64,000 bases of DNA, taken from NCBI GenBank assembly GCA_965275915.1, contig CBDHYI010000004.1:62001-126000 (forward strand), given 5' to 3'. This document shows positions 43,921-52,839 of the stretch, piece after piece. Under the pieces are notes generated by a model. That model made no database searches. It was given only the letters and a program-made list of their open reading frames with translations, and was not told where the DNA came from. How positions within the stretch are numbered: the stretch's first letter is position 1; the number at the start of each line of letters is the position of its first letter. The position numbers were made by a program, and so were the translations under genes. The stretch is from JBDWFY01 sp965275915. GTDB lineage: Bacteria > Pseudomonadota > Alphaproteobacteria > Rhizobiales > Stappiaceae.

Positions 43921-44686
43921 TAGGTCTTGGACTCATTAAATCGGATCCAGATTCGCGCTGAAGCGAGTTTAACGCCAGCCATGTAGTTTTCGGGATTTTT
44001 CTCGTATCTGGTCGCTACGGCTCTGAAGTGTTTGAGTTTGTTGAAGAACCGTTCAACCATATTCCGTAGTTTGTAGAGATATTTGGAGAAAGCTGGCCTA
44101 CGGCGGCGATGAGGCATGCAGGGGATGTTTGGGAAAGCGTCCTGGCCAGTGATCAAGTTACGAATAGCATCGGCATCATAGGCCCGATCTGCCAAAACAA
44201 TCGCTTTTGAGGGAAGACCGGATAAAAGCGACATGGCTTGATGACCATCGTAGGCTTGCCCTTCGCTCAAGCTCAGTTTGATCGGCAGACCGCAAGCATC
44301 TACCACAGCATGGATCTTACTGGTCAGGCCACCTCGGGAACGTCCCATGCAACCGGATCCCCTTTTTTGTTCCCATTAGCGCCATGCTGATGAACACGGA
44401 CAGAGGAACTGTCAATCATCTGGATGTCGCCGTCATAAGCTGTTGAAACAGCTTGTAATATCCGGTCCCAGACACCAGCCTCACGCCAACGGACAAATCG
44501 ATTGTAGCAGGTCTTATGCGAGCCGTAGCGTTCGGGAATATCCGCCCAGGGTGCCCCTGTGCGCCAACGCCACAAAATCCCGTTGATCACCCGCCGGTCA
44601 TCAACGCGCTGAACACCTCTCATCTTGGTCGGTAAAAGCGGTTGGATCACTGACCACTCAAAATCACTCATATCAAAGCGCGCCAT
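43920..44686 (-). CDS. IS5/IS427 transposase (programmed -1 frameshift)
   Basis: orfA starts at the ATG at 44686 (AAGGAG 6 bases upstream) and encodes MARFDMSDFEWSVIQPLL ... WRWRTGAPWADIPERYG, the DUF4096-type N-terminus, with IQMIDSSSVRVHQHGAN giving the first catalytic Asp. In the run AAAAAAGGGG near 44365 a -1 slip changes frame to SGCMGRSRGGLTSKIHAV (orfB), which carries Asp in VLADRAYDAD and Glu in MVERFFNKLKH. The stop TAG at 43920-43922 is part of the terminal CTAG. Both frames are otherwise open, so the element may be active. Confidence 0.88.
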
Positions 44687-44754
44687 CAAAAACTCCTTTC
44701 GGAGCTTGAATCATTTAAGCACTGATTTGGCTACTCGTTTATGAGGGCGTAACC
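43923..44754 (-). mobile_element. IS5-family (IS427 group) insertion sequence
   Basis: About 0.83 kb between CTAG tetranucleotides at 43920-43923 and 44754-44757 (TA duplication). Imperfect inverted ends of about 20 bases with 14 matches: GGTCTTGGACTCATTAAA at the left, and from the right GGTTACGCCCTCATAAA. Left end abuts IS630 copy 1; right end abuts a solo MITE-type end. The left end resembles the MITE ends, so this or a related transposase may mobilise the MITEs. Confidence 0.85.
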
Positions 44755-44772
44755 TAGGCTCAGGACCCATTA
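44754..44772 (+). mobile_element. Solo MITE/IS427-type end
   Basis: CTAGGCTCAGGACCCATTA, equal to the left end of MITE copy 2 except one base. Sequence after it diverges and no partner end is found, so this is a remnant. It shares its CTAG with the IS5 element. Confidence 0.65.
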
Positions 44773-45311
44773 GACGATCGAAACACGACCATCACACCTC
44801 CTTTTCTTAAAATCGAGCGGCGACGTTACAGACAAATGGCTTTGTCGGGTCCGCAGCTGATATCACTAAGGAGCTTGACTTGTTCGAGGCAAAGGCTCAT
44901 GAGGGGGCTCGGAGTTCTCGCAAATGCGTGGCCCGCTCACCTCGTCGGGCGTTATTGTTTCGAGACTTTTTACATAAATCGTCGTTTGATCCAGGTGCGC
45001 GTGGAGCAAACTAAGCGGCCAAGCACAACCTGCGCAGAAGCGCGCGATTGAGCCGCTACAAGGAAAAGTCGTTAGTGTTACTTGGAATTTTTGTTGCGCT
45101 CGGTCTTTCTGGGTGATCGCTGTATGCTCTCCAGCATAACAGTTGATCAACATCGACTTCGGTCAAATCCAGGCCCGTTCCGATTCTATCAGGCAAGGTG
45201 ACCCGTTCGTCATGGCTCAAACAGGGACGGGAATAACTGGCAAGCTGTGGCTCCGGTCACTGCGTTTTTAGCAACCCCACCTAGGCGACGGATGAACTGG
45301 AGCAGATGCCA
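44758..45311. other. Gene-poor region right of the IS cluster
   Basis: About 550 bases. Apart from the possible integrase remnant at 44866-45065 I see no gene. Composition and broken frames suggest decayed mobile DNA. Confidence 0.4.
44866..45065 (-). pseudogene. Possible tyrosine recombinase C-terminal remnant
   Basis: One minus-strand frame reads HAHLDQTTIYVKSLETITPDE, which resembles the end of tyrosine recombinases (LGH..L..T..IY, with the catalytic Tyr). The neighbouring frame just upstream reads SAQVVLG, which would supply the preceding VLGH part, implying a small deletion or frameshift. No arginine-box or other domain is left. Weak but suggestive in a mobile-element cluster. Confidence 0.35.
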
Positions 45312-45473
45312 ATGCTACGAAAACCTAATTACCGCTTCGAACGCTCCGAACGCGAAAAGTCGAAGGCGGCAAAAAAAGCGGCACGACTTCAGAACAAAAG
45401 TGAGAAATCCGAGGCAAGAAAGGCAGCCGCCGAAGAGACAAAGCCAGGCGGTAAGCAGACTAACGAAGCTTGA
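45312..45473 (+). CDS. Small lysine-rich protein upstream of cold-shock gene
   Basis: 53 residues, MLRKPNYRFERSEREKSKAA... with alternating Lys/Arg/Ala/Glu that should form one charged helix. Short proteins starting RKPNYRFER and rich in AKKAARL are widespread in Rhizobiales near or upstream of cold-shock genes; function unknown, nucleic-acid binding likely. GGAG sits 9 bases before the ATG at 45312 (an ATG at 45306 is too close to it). The csp gene starts 97 bases downstream, so the two may share a transcript. Confidence 0.7.
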   Translation: MLRKPNYRFERSEREKSKAAKKAARLQNKSEKSEARKAAAEETKPGGKQTNEA

Positions 45474-45569
45474 CGGCAAGACGAAAAGGTCCAAGGACAA
45501 ACTGAATTGACCGCAAACCGGGCGTGTCAATTCATCAGAAAACTTCAATCGAAACTGAAAGATAGCATT

Positions 45570-45779
45570 ATGACGACAGGAACTGTGAAATTCTATAACG
45601 ATCAGAAGGGGTTCGGCTTCATCGAACCCGACAACGGCCAGAAGGACGTTTTCGTCCACGCGACCGCGCTTGAGCGCTGCGGTATTTCCGGCCTGAACGA
45701 AGGTCAGAAAGTGTCGTTTGAAACGGAAGTTGATGCGCGCAACGGCAAAACCGCCGTCAGCACGATCGAACTCGTTTGA
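45570..45779 (+). CDS. Cold-shock protein, CspA family
   Basis: 69 residues, single OB-fold. The RNA-binding motifs are intact: GFGFIEP (RNP1, usually KGFGFI) and DVFVHATAL (RNP2). TGTVKFYNDQKGF at the start is typical of alphaproteobacterial Csp. It acts as an RNA chaperone. I use the ATG at 45570 with GAAAGA upstream. The approximately 97-base leader between the small lysine-rich gene and this start could carry temperature control. Confidence 0.95.
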   Translation: MTTGTVKFYNDQKGFGFIEPDNGQKDVFVHATALERCGISGLNEGQKVSFETEVDARNGKTAVSTIELV

Positions 45780-45976
45780 CGCATATTCAGGTCGCCCATA
45801 TGGGCATCGCTAAATTGAAGCCGCTGCATGTCAAACGTGCCGCGGTTTTATCTTCCCGGAGTCAAAGTCTTTGAAGGCCGACAGAAATGTCGTCAGCGTG
45901 ACGTTTTCGCGGTCGGATAGGGATGTTTCTGCTTCCGATCTTGTGCATCATTTGGTGACTTACAGTCGGCCAAGTG

Positions 45977-46903
45977 ATGGAAATCGCTGTGACGATCCTG
46001 CCGCTGATTGCATTGTGGATTTTGATGTGGCTGTCGCTTGATTTCCAGTATTGGCTAACCTTGCTGCTTGCGGTCCCTGCCGCCGGCCTGCTGGTCCGGA
46101 TGTTCATGATTCAACACGATTGCGGCCACGGATCGTTCTTCCGCCATCGCCGGGCCAATGATTGGACAGGTCGCATCATCGGTGTTCTTACGCTGACACC
46201 CTATGCATTCTGGAAGCGGACGCACGCAATTCATCACGCATGTTCGGGAAATCTTGATCGCCGTGGCATCGGCGATGTCGATACGCTCACAGTTGCCGAA
46301 TATCGCGAAAAGTCAGCGTGGAGAAAGCTGCAATACCGCATTTATCGACATCCGATCACCCTATTTGCCATCGGCCCGGCCTATTTGTTCCTGCTCCAGC
46401 ACCGGGTTCCATTGGGCCTGATGCGTCGCGGCTGGCGCCCGTGGCTCAGCACCATGGGGACAAATCTGTCGATTGTCCTGATGGCGCTTGCCCTGGTGTG
46501 GGTCGTCGGGTTTGAGGCATTCCTGCTCATTCAGCTGCCGATCGTCTTACTTGCCGCCTCCTTGGGCGTCTGGCTGTTTTTTGTCCAGCATCAATTCGAA
46601 GACACATTGTGGGACCGGGATCAGGACTGGAGTTGGCACGAAGCGGCACTGAACGGCAGTTCTTACTATGATTTGCCGGCTGTTCTAAGATGGTTCACGG
46701 CGAATATCGGCATGCATCATGTGCATCACCTGTGCGGTCGAATTCCTTTCTACAAACTGCCATGTGTAATCCGTGATCATCCTGAGCTCCGCGATATCAG
46801 CCGTTTGACATTGTTGGAAAGCTTCGGCTGCGTGGGGCTTACGCTATGGGACGAAGAAAAGCGTCGTCTGGTTTCGTTTCGCGATTGTCGCGCTGCCGCG
46901 TGA
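45977..46903 (+). CDS. Fatty acid desaturase (membrane di-iron); N-terminus probably frameshifted
   Basis: About 308 residues with four or so membrane helices and the three His boxes of acyl-lipid desaturases: HDCGH, HAIHH and HHVHH. The catalytic core is complete. Family members usually have 35-40 residues before the first helix, of the form L..Y..P...RS. Here that segment appears in a different frame just upstream (ASDLVHHLVTYSRPS, ending about 45973), so one base was gained or two lost near 45974. The protein as listed starts at the first helix and may still insert, or the gene may be a recent pseudogene. No ribosome site precedes the ATG at 45977. Confidence 0.8.
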   Translation: MEIAVTILPLIALWILMWLSLDFQYWLTLLLAVPAAGLLVRMFMIQHDCGHGSFFRHRRANDWTGRIIGVLTLTPYAFWKRTHAIHHACSGNLDRRGIGDVDTLTVAEYREKSAWRKLQYRIYRHPITLFAIGPAYLFLLQHRVPLGLMRRGWRPWLSTMGTNLSIVLMALALVWVVGFEAFLLIQLPIVLLAASLGVWLFFVQHQFEDTLWDRDQDWSWHEAALNGSSYYDLPAVLRWFTANIGMHHVHHLCGRIPFYKLPCVIRDHPELRDISRLTLLESFGCVGLTLWDEEKRRLVSFRDCRAAA

Positions 46904-47098
46904 GGGCCTGAAACAAACGACTGCCGTCAACCGGCGAGGACGCTGTTTTGCCAATCGTTCTGAATGCAATGGATGAAATTCATCAACGCGGTTGTCTGTG
47001 ATCGACACCGTTCTGTTCACAAGGCGGATAGCTGCTCCGCCATTTGCTAGCGCAAGCTTCAAGTCATTCGACGAGGTGCGCACAGGTTAGGAAAACAT

Positions 47099-47359
47099 TT
47101 GCAGGTCATTGTACGGGATAACAATATCGATCAGGCGCTTCGTGTCTTGAAAAAGAAACTGCAACGGGAAGGTTTATTCCGCGAGATGAAGGCCCGACGG
47201 GCCTATGAAAAGCCCTCCGAAAAAAGGGCTCGAAGAAAAGCAGACGCAATACGCCGCGATCGAAAGGCGGCTCGCAAGCTGGCTCAGCGCGAAGGCCTTC
47301 TGCCGGGCCGCAAAAAGAAACCCGCGACGCCAAGACCTGGTGCAAAACCGCCTGCCTGA
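47099..47359 (+). CDS. rpsU: 30S ribosomal protein S21
   Basis: 86 residues beginning QVIVRDNNIDQALRVLKKKL and containing REGLFREMKARRAYEKPSEKRARRKADA, the classical bS21 helix-turn-helix that touches the 3' end of 16S rRNA. The C-terminal extension (GRKKKPATPRPGAKPPA) is longer than in enterobacteria, as usual in alphaproteobacteria. Start codon is TTG at 47099 with AGGA upstream. Alphaproteobacteria often carry more than one S21 gene. Confidence 0.93.
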   Translation: MQVIVRDNNIDQALRVLKKKLQREGLFREMKARRAYEKPSEKRARRKADAIRRDRKAARKLAQREGLLPGRKKKPATPRPGAKPPA

Positions 47360-47400
47360 CGCACGCCAACATGAGCGCATCATGCCCTAAATGATGAAAA

Positions 47401-47492
47401 TGGCGGAGACGGAGGGATTCGAACCCTCGAGACGGTTTAACCCGCCTACTCCCTTAGCAGGGGAGCGCCTTCGACCACTCGGCCACGTCTCC
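47401..47492 (-). tRNA. tRNA-Ser (anticodon GCU)
   Basis: The minus strand from 47492 reads GGAGACGTGGCCGAGTGG, closes with CGTCTCCGCCA, and has the long variable arm of class II tRNAs. Anticodon stem CTCCC/GGGAG encloses CTGCTAA, giving anticodon GCT (Ser AGC/AGU). The T-arm GGGTTCGAATCCC is perfect and the CCA end is encoded. Confidence 0.96.
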
Positions 47493-47957
47493 GGGAATGC
47501 TTGGGATAGGCGGATTTCAGGGAGCGGTCAAGATGTTTGCGCTCAAGGCTGAAAATTTCCACACGGGCGCGGATTGCGTCCACCTTCAGCCCGAAAAAAG
47601 ACAGCCCGGCGCTTTTGGAGCAAACCGGGCTGCAAGTTGATATGGACGCTGCAGGCAAGTAAGCAGCGCGGGATCACCATGGCTTGGCGGCGGGCTTCGA
47701 ACCGTGCCATGCATCACAAAAACGTCAGATCAGGTGTTCGGAATGCCGTTGGCGGTGATCGGTGTGATCCGGATCACGCAGATGCCCACGAACGCGGAGG
47801 GGTCACGAGGTGCCGGATTGGATCGTCCGGAGCGCGTTGTCTGCTTTGCTGAACGCTGTGGCGAAAAAAAGAAGCGGTCCGGCGTTGCCGTCCCGCTTCA
47901 ATCAAAAAAATCCATCGATCATTGTCTTTCAATAGCGAGGTCAAAAGACACGATCCG
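47493..47957. other. Intergenic region between tRNA-Ser and SEL1 gene
   Basis: About 465 bases. No supported gene on either strand and no clear terminator; it must contain the tRNA promoter (reading leftwards from about 47500-47550). Confidence 0.45.
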
Positions 47958-48227
47958 TCAGTGCAGCGACAACCACTCGCGTGCTTCGCGCTGGGCCTGG
48001 GCAATTTGCTCCGATGTCATTTCCGACGAAATTTCCTTGCGGTATTCTGCTGCTTCCTTGCTGCCTTTGAGCGCGGCAAGATTGAACCATTTATGCGCCG
48101 TAACAAGATCGGACTCCACATCGCGACCGACAGCATATTTCAGACCCATCTGATAAAGGCTCTGTGCGTTTACCGGGCCCTGCCCCAACCCAGCCATCTC
48201 GGCTGAATTCATTTCATAACGTGCCAT
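47958..48227 (-). CDS. Small SEL1/TPR-like repeat protein
   Basis: 89 residues from the ATG at 48227 (GGGAG about 8 bases upstream). Contains NAQSLYQMGLKYAVGRDVE and TAHKWFNLAALKGSKEAAEYR, one and a half SEL1 repeats, with a C-terminal helical tail ending in EWLSLH. No signal peptide. Short SEL1-like proteins of this size are common in Rhizobiales; they probably mediate protein contacts. Precise role unknown. Confidence 0.8.
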   Translation of the reverse strand: MARYEMNSAEMAGLGQGPVNAQSLYQMGLKYAVGRDVESDLVTAHKWFNLAALKGSKEAAEYRKEISSEMTSEQIAQAQREAREWLSLH

Positions 48228-48565
48228 TTCAACACTCCCTTGCCGGACGCTGCCGGCCCCCAAAACAATCGTCCGCGTCCATTGACGTGGCGTGCTATGG
48301 GAGGAATTCTGGTGGCAGGGTTTGAATCCCTCGTTAATTTCCAAGATTAACGGAATCAAAAAAAATCAAAAACGAACTGTGAATCCATACCCGCAGCAAT
48401 CGGAAAAATCTCATTTTTATGATATATTTCATATATTTACATACATTTCTAATATGACAGTATCGTAACGTAATCTGCGGAACTATAACCACTACGTGTA
48501 GCATTTTCTGCAATTGAGCGCTTTTTTGTGGCTGAAAAGACACAAAATTGGGCCTGATCCGGTGG
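48228..48565. other. AT-rich intergenic region between SEL1 gene and GST gene
   Basis: About 340 bases, AT-rich in the middle (48360-48500), with the promoter of the SEL1 gene. A short T-arm-like motif at 48311-48328 is isolated and not a tRNA. No gene seen. Confidence 0.45.
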
Positions 48566-49282
48566 TCAGGTTCTGGCCCGCTGCCCAAAAAGGACGCTCT
48601 GGGCGTCTTTATCCGCCGCGATATTGTGCTTGTCCCGCGCCTCCTGCCCCACCGCCAGACCGCGCTGAACTGCAGGCCGGGCATTCATCATCTCAAACCA
48701 TCGTTTGAAATGCGGAAATTCGTCAATATCCATACCCTGCCGTTCCCAGCGCTGCGCCCAGCCCAAGATCGCCATGTCGGCAATTGTATATTGTGAGGCG
48801 GCAACATAGTCACGGCCGGCAAGGCGGATGTTCAGGACACCGTAGAGCCGATGGGCCTCGTTGAGATACCGTTCCATGGCGTAGGGAAGTTTCTCCGGCG
48901 CGTAGATCCGGAAGTGGTGATTTTGCCCCAGCATCGGGCCGAACCCGCCCATCTGCCACATCAGCCATTCTTCGGTCTCAACGCGCTGACGCTCGCCCTG
49001 GGGATAAAAGCGGCCGAATTTGCGGCCCAGATACATCAGGATGGCCCCGGATTCGAACACCGAAATCGGCGTACCGTCCGGCCCCTCCGGATCGACGATG
49101 GCCGGCATGCGGTTGTTCGGCGCGATTTTCAGGAAATCCGGTTTGAACTGGTCACCCGCCCCGATATCAACCAGCTTGAGATCGTAAGGAAGCTCAAGCT
49201 CCTCGAGCATGACGGAGACCTTCCAGCCATTCGGCGTCGGCCAGTAATGCAGCTCAATGGGTTGGGTCTGGCTTACGGTCAT
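48566..49282 (-). CDS. Glutathione S-transferase (YfcG/Ure2-like)
   Basis: 238 residues: N-terminal thioredoxin fold (ELHYWPTPNGWKVSVMLEELELPYDL) with the Ure2/YfcG-type TPNG active-site loop in which Asn rather than Ser/Cys/Tyr contacts the thiol, then NNRMPAIVDP and the ES pair in VFESGAILMYL that binds glutathione. The all-helical C-terminal domain has DYVAASQYTIADMAI. Relatives act as disulfide reductases or peroxidases with glutathione. Stands alone; GNAT gene lies 48 bases upstream on the same strand. Confidence 0.93.
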   Translation of the reverse strand: MTVSQTQPIELHYWPTPNGWKVSVMLEELELPYDLKLVDIGAGDQFKPDFLKIAPNNRMPAIVDPEGPDGTPISVFESGAILMYLGRKFGRFYPQGERQRVETEEWLMWQMGGFGPMLGQNHHFRIYAPEKLPYAMERYLNEAHRLYGVLNIRLAGRDYVAASQYTIADMAILGWAQRWERQGMDIDEFPHFKRWFEMMNARPAVQRGLAVGQEARDKHNIAADKDAQSVLFGQRART

Positions 49283-49330
49283 TGTTCACACTCCCTCCAG
49301 TTCACGCGCGTCTTTATACGCAAAGACGGG

Positions 49331-49783
49331 CTACAGCATCATTTTGAAACCGATATGGCTGGCCTCAAAACCAAGCGCCTCATAGAACCGGTGCGCATCG
49401 GGCCGGGCCTTGTTTGTGGCCAACTGTACCAGCCTGCAGCCCCGGTCCCTTGCTTTTTCGATGGCAAACAGCATCATCTTGCGGCCAATGCCCTGCCCGC
49501 GCATATCCGAACGGGTTCTGACCGATTCAATCTGTGCCCTCGCACCGCCCGCAAAGGCGAGACCGGGCAGAAACGTCAGCTGAAATGTCCCGACCGCCTC
49601 ACCCTGATCATCCAGTGCGACATAGAGGAAATTGTTGGCATCCTCACCTATCAGCGAAAACGCCTGATGATATTTTCCAAGGTCTTCCTCCGACAGGCTT
49701 TCACGGGCCCTCCCGAGAAAATCGTCATTCAGCATGGCAATCAACGCGGGGATGTGAACGGCTTCGGCTTCAACGATCTTCAT
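49331..49783 (-). CDS. GNAT-family N-acetyltransferase
   Basis: 150 residues with the acetyl-CoA pyrophosphate loop RSDMRGQGIGRKMM (Q/RxxGxG/A motif A) and the C-terminal HRFYEALGFEASHIGFK typical of GNAT enzymes. Acceptor unknown. It starts at 49783 and ends just before the GST gene; the upstream GT39-like gene ends 12 bases before its start, so it is in a run gatB - GT39-like - GNAT - GST that may be one transcript. Confidence 0.9.
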   Translation of the reverse strand: MKIVEAEAVHIPALIAMLNDDFLGRARESLSEEDLGKYHQAFSLIGEDANNFLYVALDDQGEAVGTFQLTFLPGLAFAGGARAQIESVRTRSDMRGQGIGRKMMLFAIEKARDRGCRLVQLATNKARPDAHRFYEALGFEASHIGFKMML

Positions 49784-49795
49784 GGGTCTATCCCG

Positions 49796-51340
49796 CTAGC
49801 GGCACAAGCTGTTGTTCGGAGGCAACCGCTGAATGCCGAATGTCGACACACGCCTTGTTCCCAGTCCCCATCGCATCGGCCACGTTGCATCGGCATATTC
49901 CGGTTCCGTATCCACGCCTTCGGTCGCTTTTGCAAAGGCACCGTTGACCTCTGCCAACGGCCGAGGACCGTTTTCGCCTGCGTCCCAAACGATATAACAT
50001 GCGGTGTCAGACACAATCTTGGGCGTGATCCAGTTCGGGCCATTGATCCGCGCCTGAGGAAACGCCACCCTGAGATTGCCGGCAAGATAAGTATCCGCAC
50101 CAATCAGCGTTCCGCCCTCAAATCCCAGCTTTCTCAATTCGGGCCGCAGCGCCAGATAGGGCTTCATTTCGCGGCATTTGCCGCAGAGCGCTTTTGTCGG
50201 CGCAACGAATGTAGGAATGCGGGCAACAAGAGCGATGAGGGCAACGAGGATGATCAACACCAGAAGGTTGGCATAGCGGAATGCCGCCGCCTTTCCCGCT
50301 TCAAGCCGGGCAAACATGTAGATCGGCAGCATCAGCAGGATCGGATGCATGTGCCGTTCCTTCACATGAACCGAGCCGCTGGCAATGATACCGATCGCGG
50401 CAATGCCGATCATGACGGCGACTGTGCGGCCCAGAAGCTGCGCCATCTCCGCCTGGTCGACATCTTCAATCAGCCACAGATTGCCCCGGCGCAGCGGCTG
50501 GTAGAACATCAGAACGAGGACAGGCACCAGCAGCGCCGAGAACCCAAACAGGGAAAAAGCAAAGCGCGACAGGCCGGTGGCGACCCGCTCCCAGTGCGCG
50601 ACCGCGCCGCCCTCGGTCATTTTCCCGCTCATCGCGCCGAACAGCGCATGATCGCCGGAGACGATCCAGTAAACGAACGGGCTGATCACCAAGGCGGCGA
50701 CGATCAGGGTTACCGGCAGGCCGAGAAGGCGCACCCTCTGGCGCTGAGAGGGCAGGCTCAGGCAGGCAATCAGAAGCGCAGCGGGAAAAAGCGGATAGGA
50801 AAACTTGGCGATCAGACCGCAGCCGACGGCAAAGCCCAGAAAGGCATAATCAAGGACCGCCCGCGTTCTGAGCACACGGACAAACAGCCAGGCGGTCGCC
50901 GCGCAGGCACACATCAGCACGTTGGTGTGGGTGACGCCTTCAAACAGGTTCCAGCCGATCTGAATGAGCAGCGAATAAGAAAGAACACAGAGCGCAGCAA
51001 GACGCGGATCGCGCAATGCATATCGAGCCGTCAGAAACAGAAAGACAGACGTTCCGGTCAACACGGTGTATTTCAGAGCAAGAATGCTCTGAATGGTCGG
51101 TCCGAAAATCTGCTGAAAGCCGTAAAGAAGCCACTCATAGAGCGGCGGCTGAGCCAGAATATAGCCGAATTCAAGCGTCTGGACCCAGACATTTTCGGCA
51201 TCGTCGTCGGTGCCCAGGGTGGCGCTGGCCCAGACCCTGAGAAGCGTGTGAACCAGTCCGTACAGGGCGGTAATGAGCGCAATGCCTCCGGGCGTGGCAA
51301 TCCACCCGGCGATGGGGATCCGGCGCTGATCGCTCCACAT
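49796..51340 (-). CDS. GT39/ArnT-like membrane glycosyltransferase
   Basis: 514 residues with about ten membrane helices. Near the N-terminus GTDDDAENVWVQTLEFGY has the acidic pair and QPPLYEWLLYGFQ the PPL motif of the PMT/ArnT (GT39/GT83) superfamily, which uses polyprenyl-phosphate sugars. The C-terminal 120 residues form a soluble periplasmic domain with two Cys (ALCGKCREMKP). Acceptor may be lipid A, another glycan or protein. Lies 17 bases downstream of gatB. Confidence 0.85.
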   Translation of the reverse strand: MWSDQRRIPIAGWIATPGGIALITALYGLVHTLLRVWASATLGTDDDAENVWVQTLEFGYILAQPPLYEWLLYGFQQIFGPTIQSILALKYTVLTGTSVFLFLTARYALRDPRLAALCVLSYSLLIQIGWNLFEGVTHTNVLMCACAATAWLFVRVLRTRAVLDYAFLGFAVGCGLIAKFSYPLFPAALLIACLSLPSQRQRVRLLGLPVTLIVAALVISPFVYWIVSGDHALFGAMSGKMTEGGAVAHWERVATGLSRFAFSLFGFSALLVPVLVLMFYQPLRRGNLWLIEDVDQAEMAQLLGRTVAVMIGIAAIGIIASGSVHVKERHMHPILLMLPIYMFARLEAGKAAAFRYANLLVLIILVALIALVARIPTFVAPTKALCGKCREMKPYLALRPELRKLGFEGGTLIGADTYLAGNLRVAFPQARINGPNWITPKIVSDTACYIVWDAGENGPRPLAEVNGAFAKATEGVDTEPEYADATWPMRWGLGTRRVSTFGIQRLPPNNSLCR

Positions 51341-51357
51341 CTGGCCCCTATCCCCCC

Positions 51358-52839
51358 TTATTCCAATCCGATCTTCTTGCGCAGAAGCTCGTTGACGGCC
51401 TGCGGATTTGCCTTGCCCTGGCTTGCTTTCATCACCTGGCCGACAAACCAGCCAAGGAGACCGGGCTTTTCAAGCGCCTGTTGCACCTTGTCCGGATTGG
51501 CAGCCACGATCTCATCGACAATGGCCTCGATCGCGCCAAGGTCCGTGACCTGCTTCATGCCGCGTTCTTCGACGATTTTTGCCGGATCGCCGCCCTCGGT
51601 CCAGAGAATCTCGAACAGTTCCTTGGCAATCTTGCCGGAAATGGTGCCGTCCTTGATCAGGTCGACAAGGCCGCCCAACTGCGCGCTGGAGATCGGGCTG
51701 TCGCCGATGCTGATGCCTTCTTTGTTGAGGCGGCCGAACAGTTCGTTACTGACCCAGTTCGCGGCGAGCTTTGCGTCCCGGCCCTTCGCAACGTCTTCGA
51801 AGAAGGCTGCGGACTCACGCTCGCCGACCAGGATATCGGCGTCATAAGGGGTCAGACCGTACTCTGCGACAAACCGTGCCTTCTTGTCATCCGGCAGTTC
51901 GGGCAGATTTTTCGCGAGCCGGTCGACCAGCTCCTGTGAGAATTCCAGCGGCAACAGATCGGGATCGGGGAAGTAGCGATAATCGTGTGCCTCTTCCTTG
52001 GAGCGCATCGACCGGGTTTCGCCTTTGCCGGGATCAAACAGGCGCGTTTCCTGATCGATCGTGCCGCCATCTTCCAGAATTCCGATCTGCCGTCTGGCTT
52101 CGTATTCGATCGCCTGTCCCGCAAAGCGGATCGAGTTGACGTTCTTGATTTCACAGCGCGTGCCGAAATCCTCACCCGGACGGCGCACCGAGACGTTCAC
52201 GTCGGCGCGCATCGACCCCTGTTCCATGTTGCCGTCGCAGGTGCCCAGATAGCGCAGAATGGTCCGAAGCTTGGTCAGGTAGGCCCGCGCTTCCTCCGAT
52301 GAACGAATGTCGGGTTTTGAAACGATTTCCATCAGGGCCACGCCGGACCGGTTCAGATCGACGAACGACATGGTCGGATGCTGGTCGTGCATGGATTTGC
52401 CGGCATCCTGTTCCAGATGCAGGCGTTCAATTCCGACTTCGACCCGTTCCTCCGGCATGTCGAGATAGACGATGCCTTCGCCGACAATCGGCTGCTTGAA
52501 CTGGGAAATCTGGTAGCCCTGCGGCAGATCGGGATAAAAGTAGTTTTTGCGGTCAAACACCGACTTCAAATTGATTTCGGCCTTCAGGCCCAGACCGGTT
52601 CGGATCGCCTGCTCGACGCATTCACGGTTGATCACCGGCAGCATGCCCGGCATCGCGGCGTCAACCAGCGAAACATGATCGTTGGGTTCGCCGCCAAATT
52701 CGGTTGAAGATCCGGAAAACAGTTTTGCACGGGATGTCACCTGCGCATGCACTTCCATGCCCACAATCAGTTCCCAGTCACCGGTCGCACCCTTGATGAA
52801 CTTTTTCGGATCAGGCGTGCGTGCGTCAACGATCGTCAT
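51358..52839 (-). CDS. gatB: Asp-tRNA(Asn)/Glu-tRNA(Gln) amidotransferase subunit B
   Basis: 493 residues. GatB hallmarks are WELIVGMEVHAQV near the N-terminus, FDRKNYFYPDLPQGYQISQ, IERLHLEQDAGKS, the kinase-like cradle, and the C-terminal YqeY-like tail (KASQGKANPQAVNELLRKK) that grips the tRNA. It phosphorylates the misacylated tRNA and accepts ammonia from GatA. gatA and gatC lie about 3 kb away on the same strand, separated by fliK, an flhB-like gene and a peptidase, so the three subunits are not one operon. Confidence 0.96.
   Translation of the reverse strand: MTIVDARTPDPKKFIKGATGDWELIVGMEVHAQVTSRAKLFSGSSTEFGGEPNDHVSLVDAAMPGMLPVINRECVEQAIRTGLGLKAEINLKSVFDRKNYFYPDLPQGYQISQFKQPIVGEGIVYLDMPEERVEVGIERLHLEQDAGKSMHDQHPTMSFVDLNRSGVALMEIVSKPDIRSSEEARAYLTKLRTILRYLGTCDGNMEQGSMRADVNVSVRRPGEDFGTRCEIKNVNSIRFAGQAIEYEARRQIGILEDGGTIDQETRLFDPGKGETRSMRSKEEAHDYRYFPDPDLLPLEFSQELVDRLAKNLPELPDDKKARFVAEYGLTPYDADILVGERESAAFFEDVAKGRDAKLAANWVSNELFGRLNKEGISIGDSPISSAQLGGLVDLIKDGTISGKIAKELFEILWTEGGDPAKIVEERGMKQVTDLGAIEAIVDEIVAANPDKVQQALEKPGLLGWFVGQVMKASQGKANPQAVNELLRKKIGLE

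Noticed and set aside
48311..48328. tRNA T-arm-like motif (GGGTTTGAATCCC)
   Set aside because: No acceptor, D or anticodon arms can be built around it on either strand.
48851..51847. Plus-strand open frame of about 1000 codons
   Set aside because: It lies antisense to GST, GNAT, GT39-like and gatB genes that have clear motifs; it is a codon-bias shadow of GC-rich DNA.
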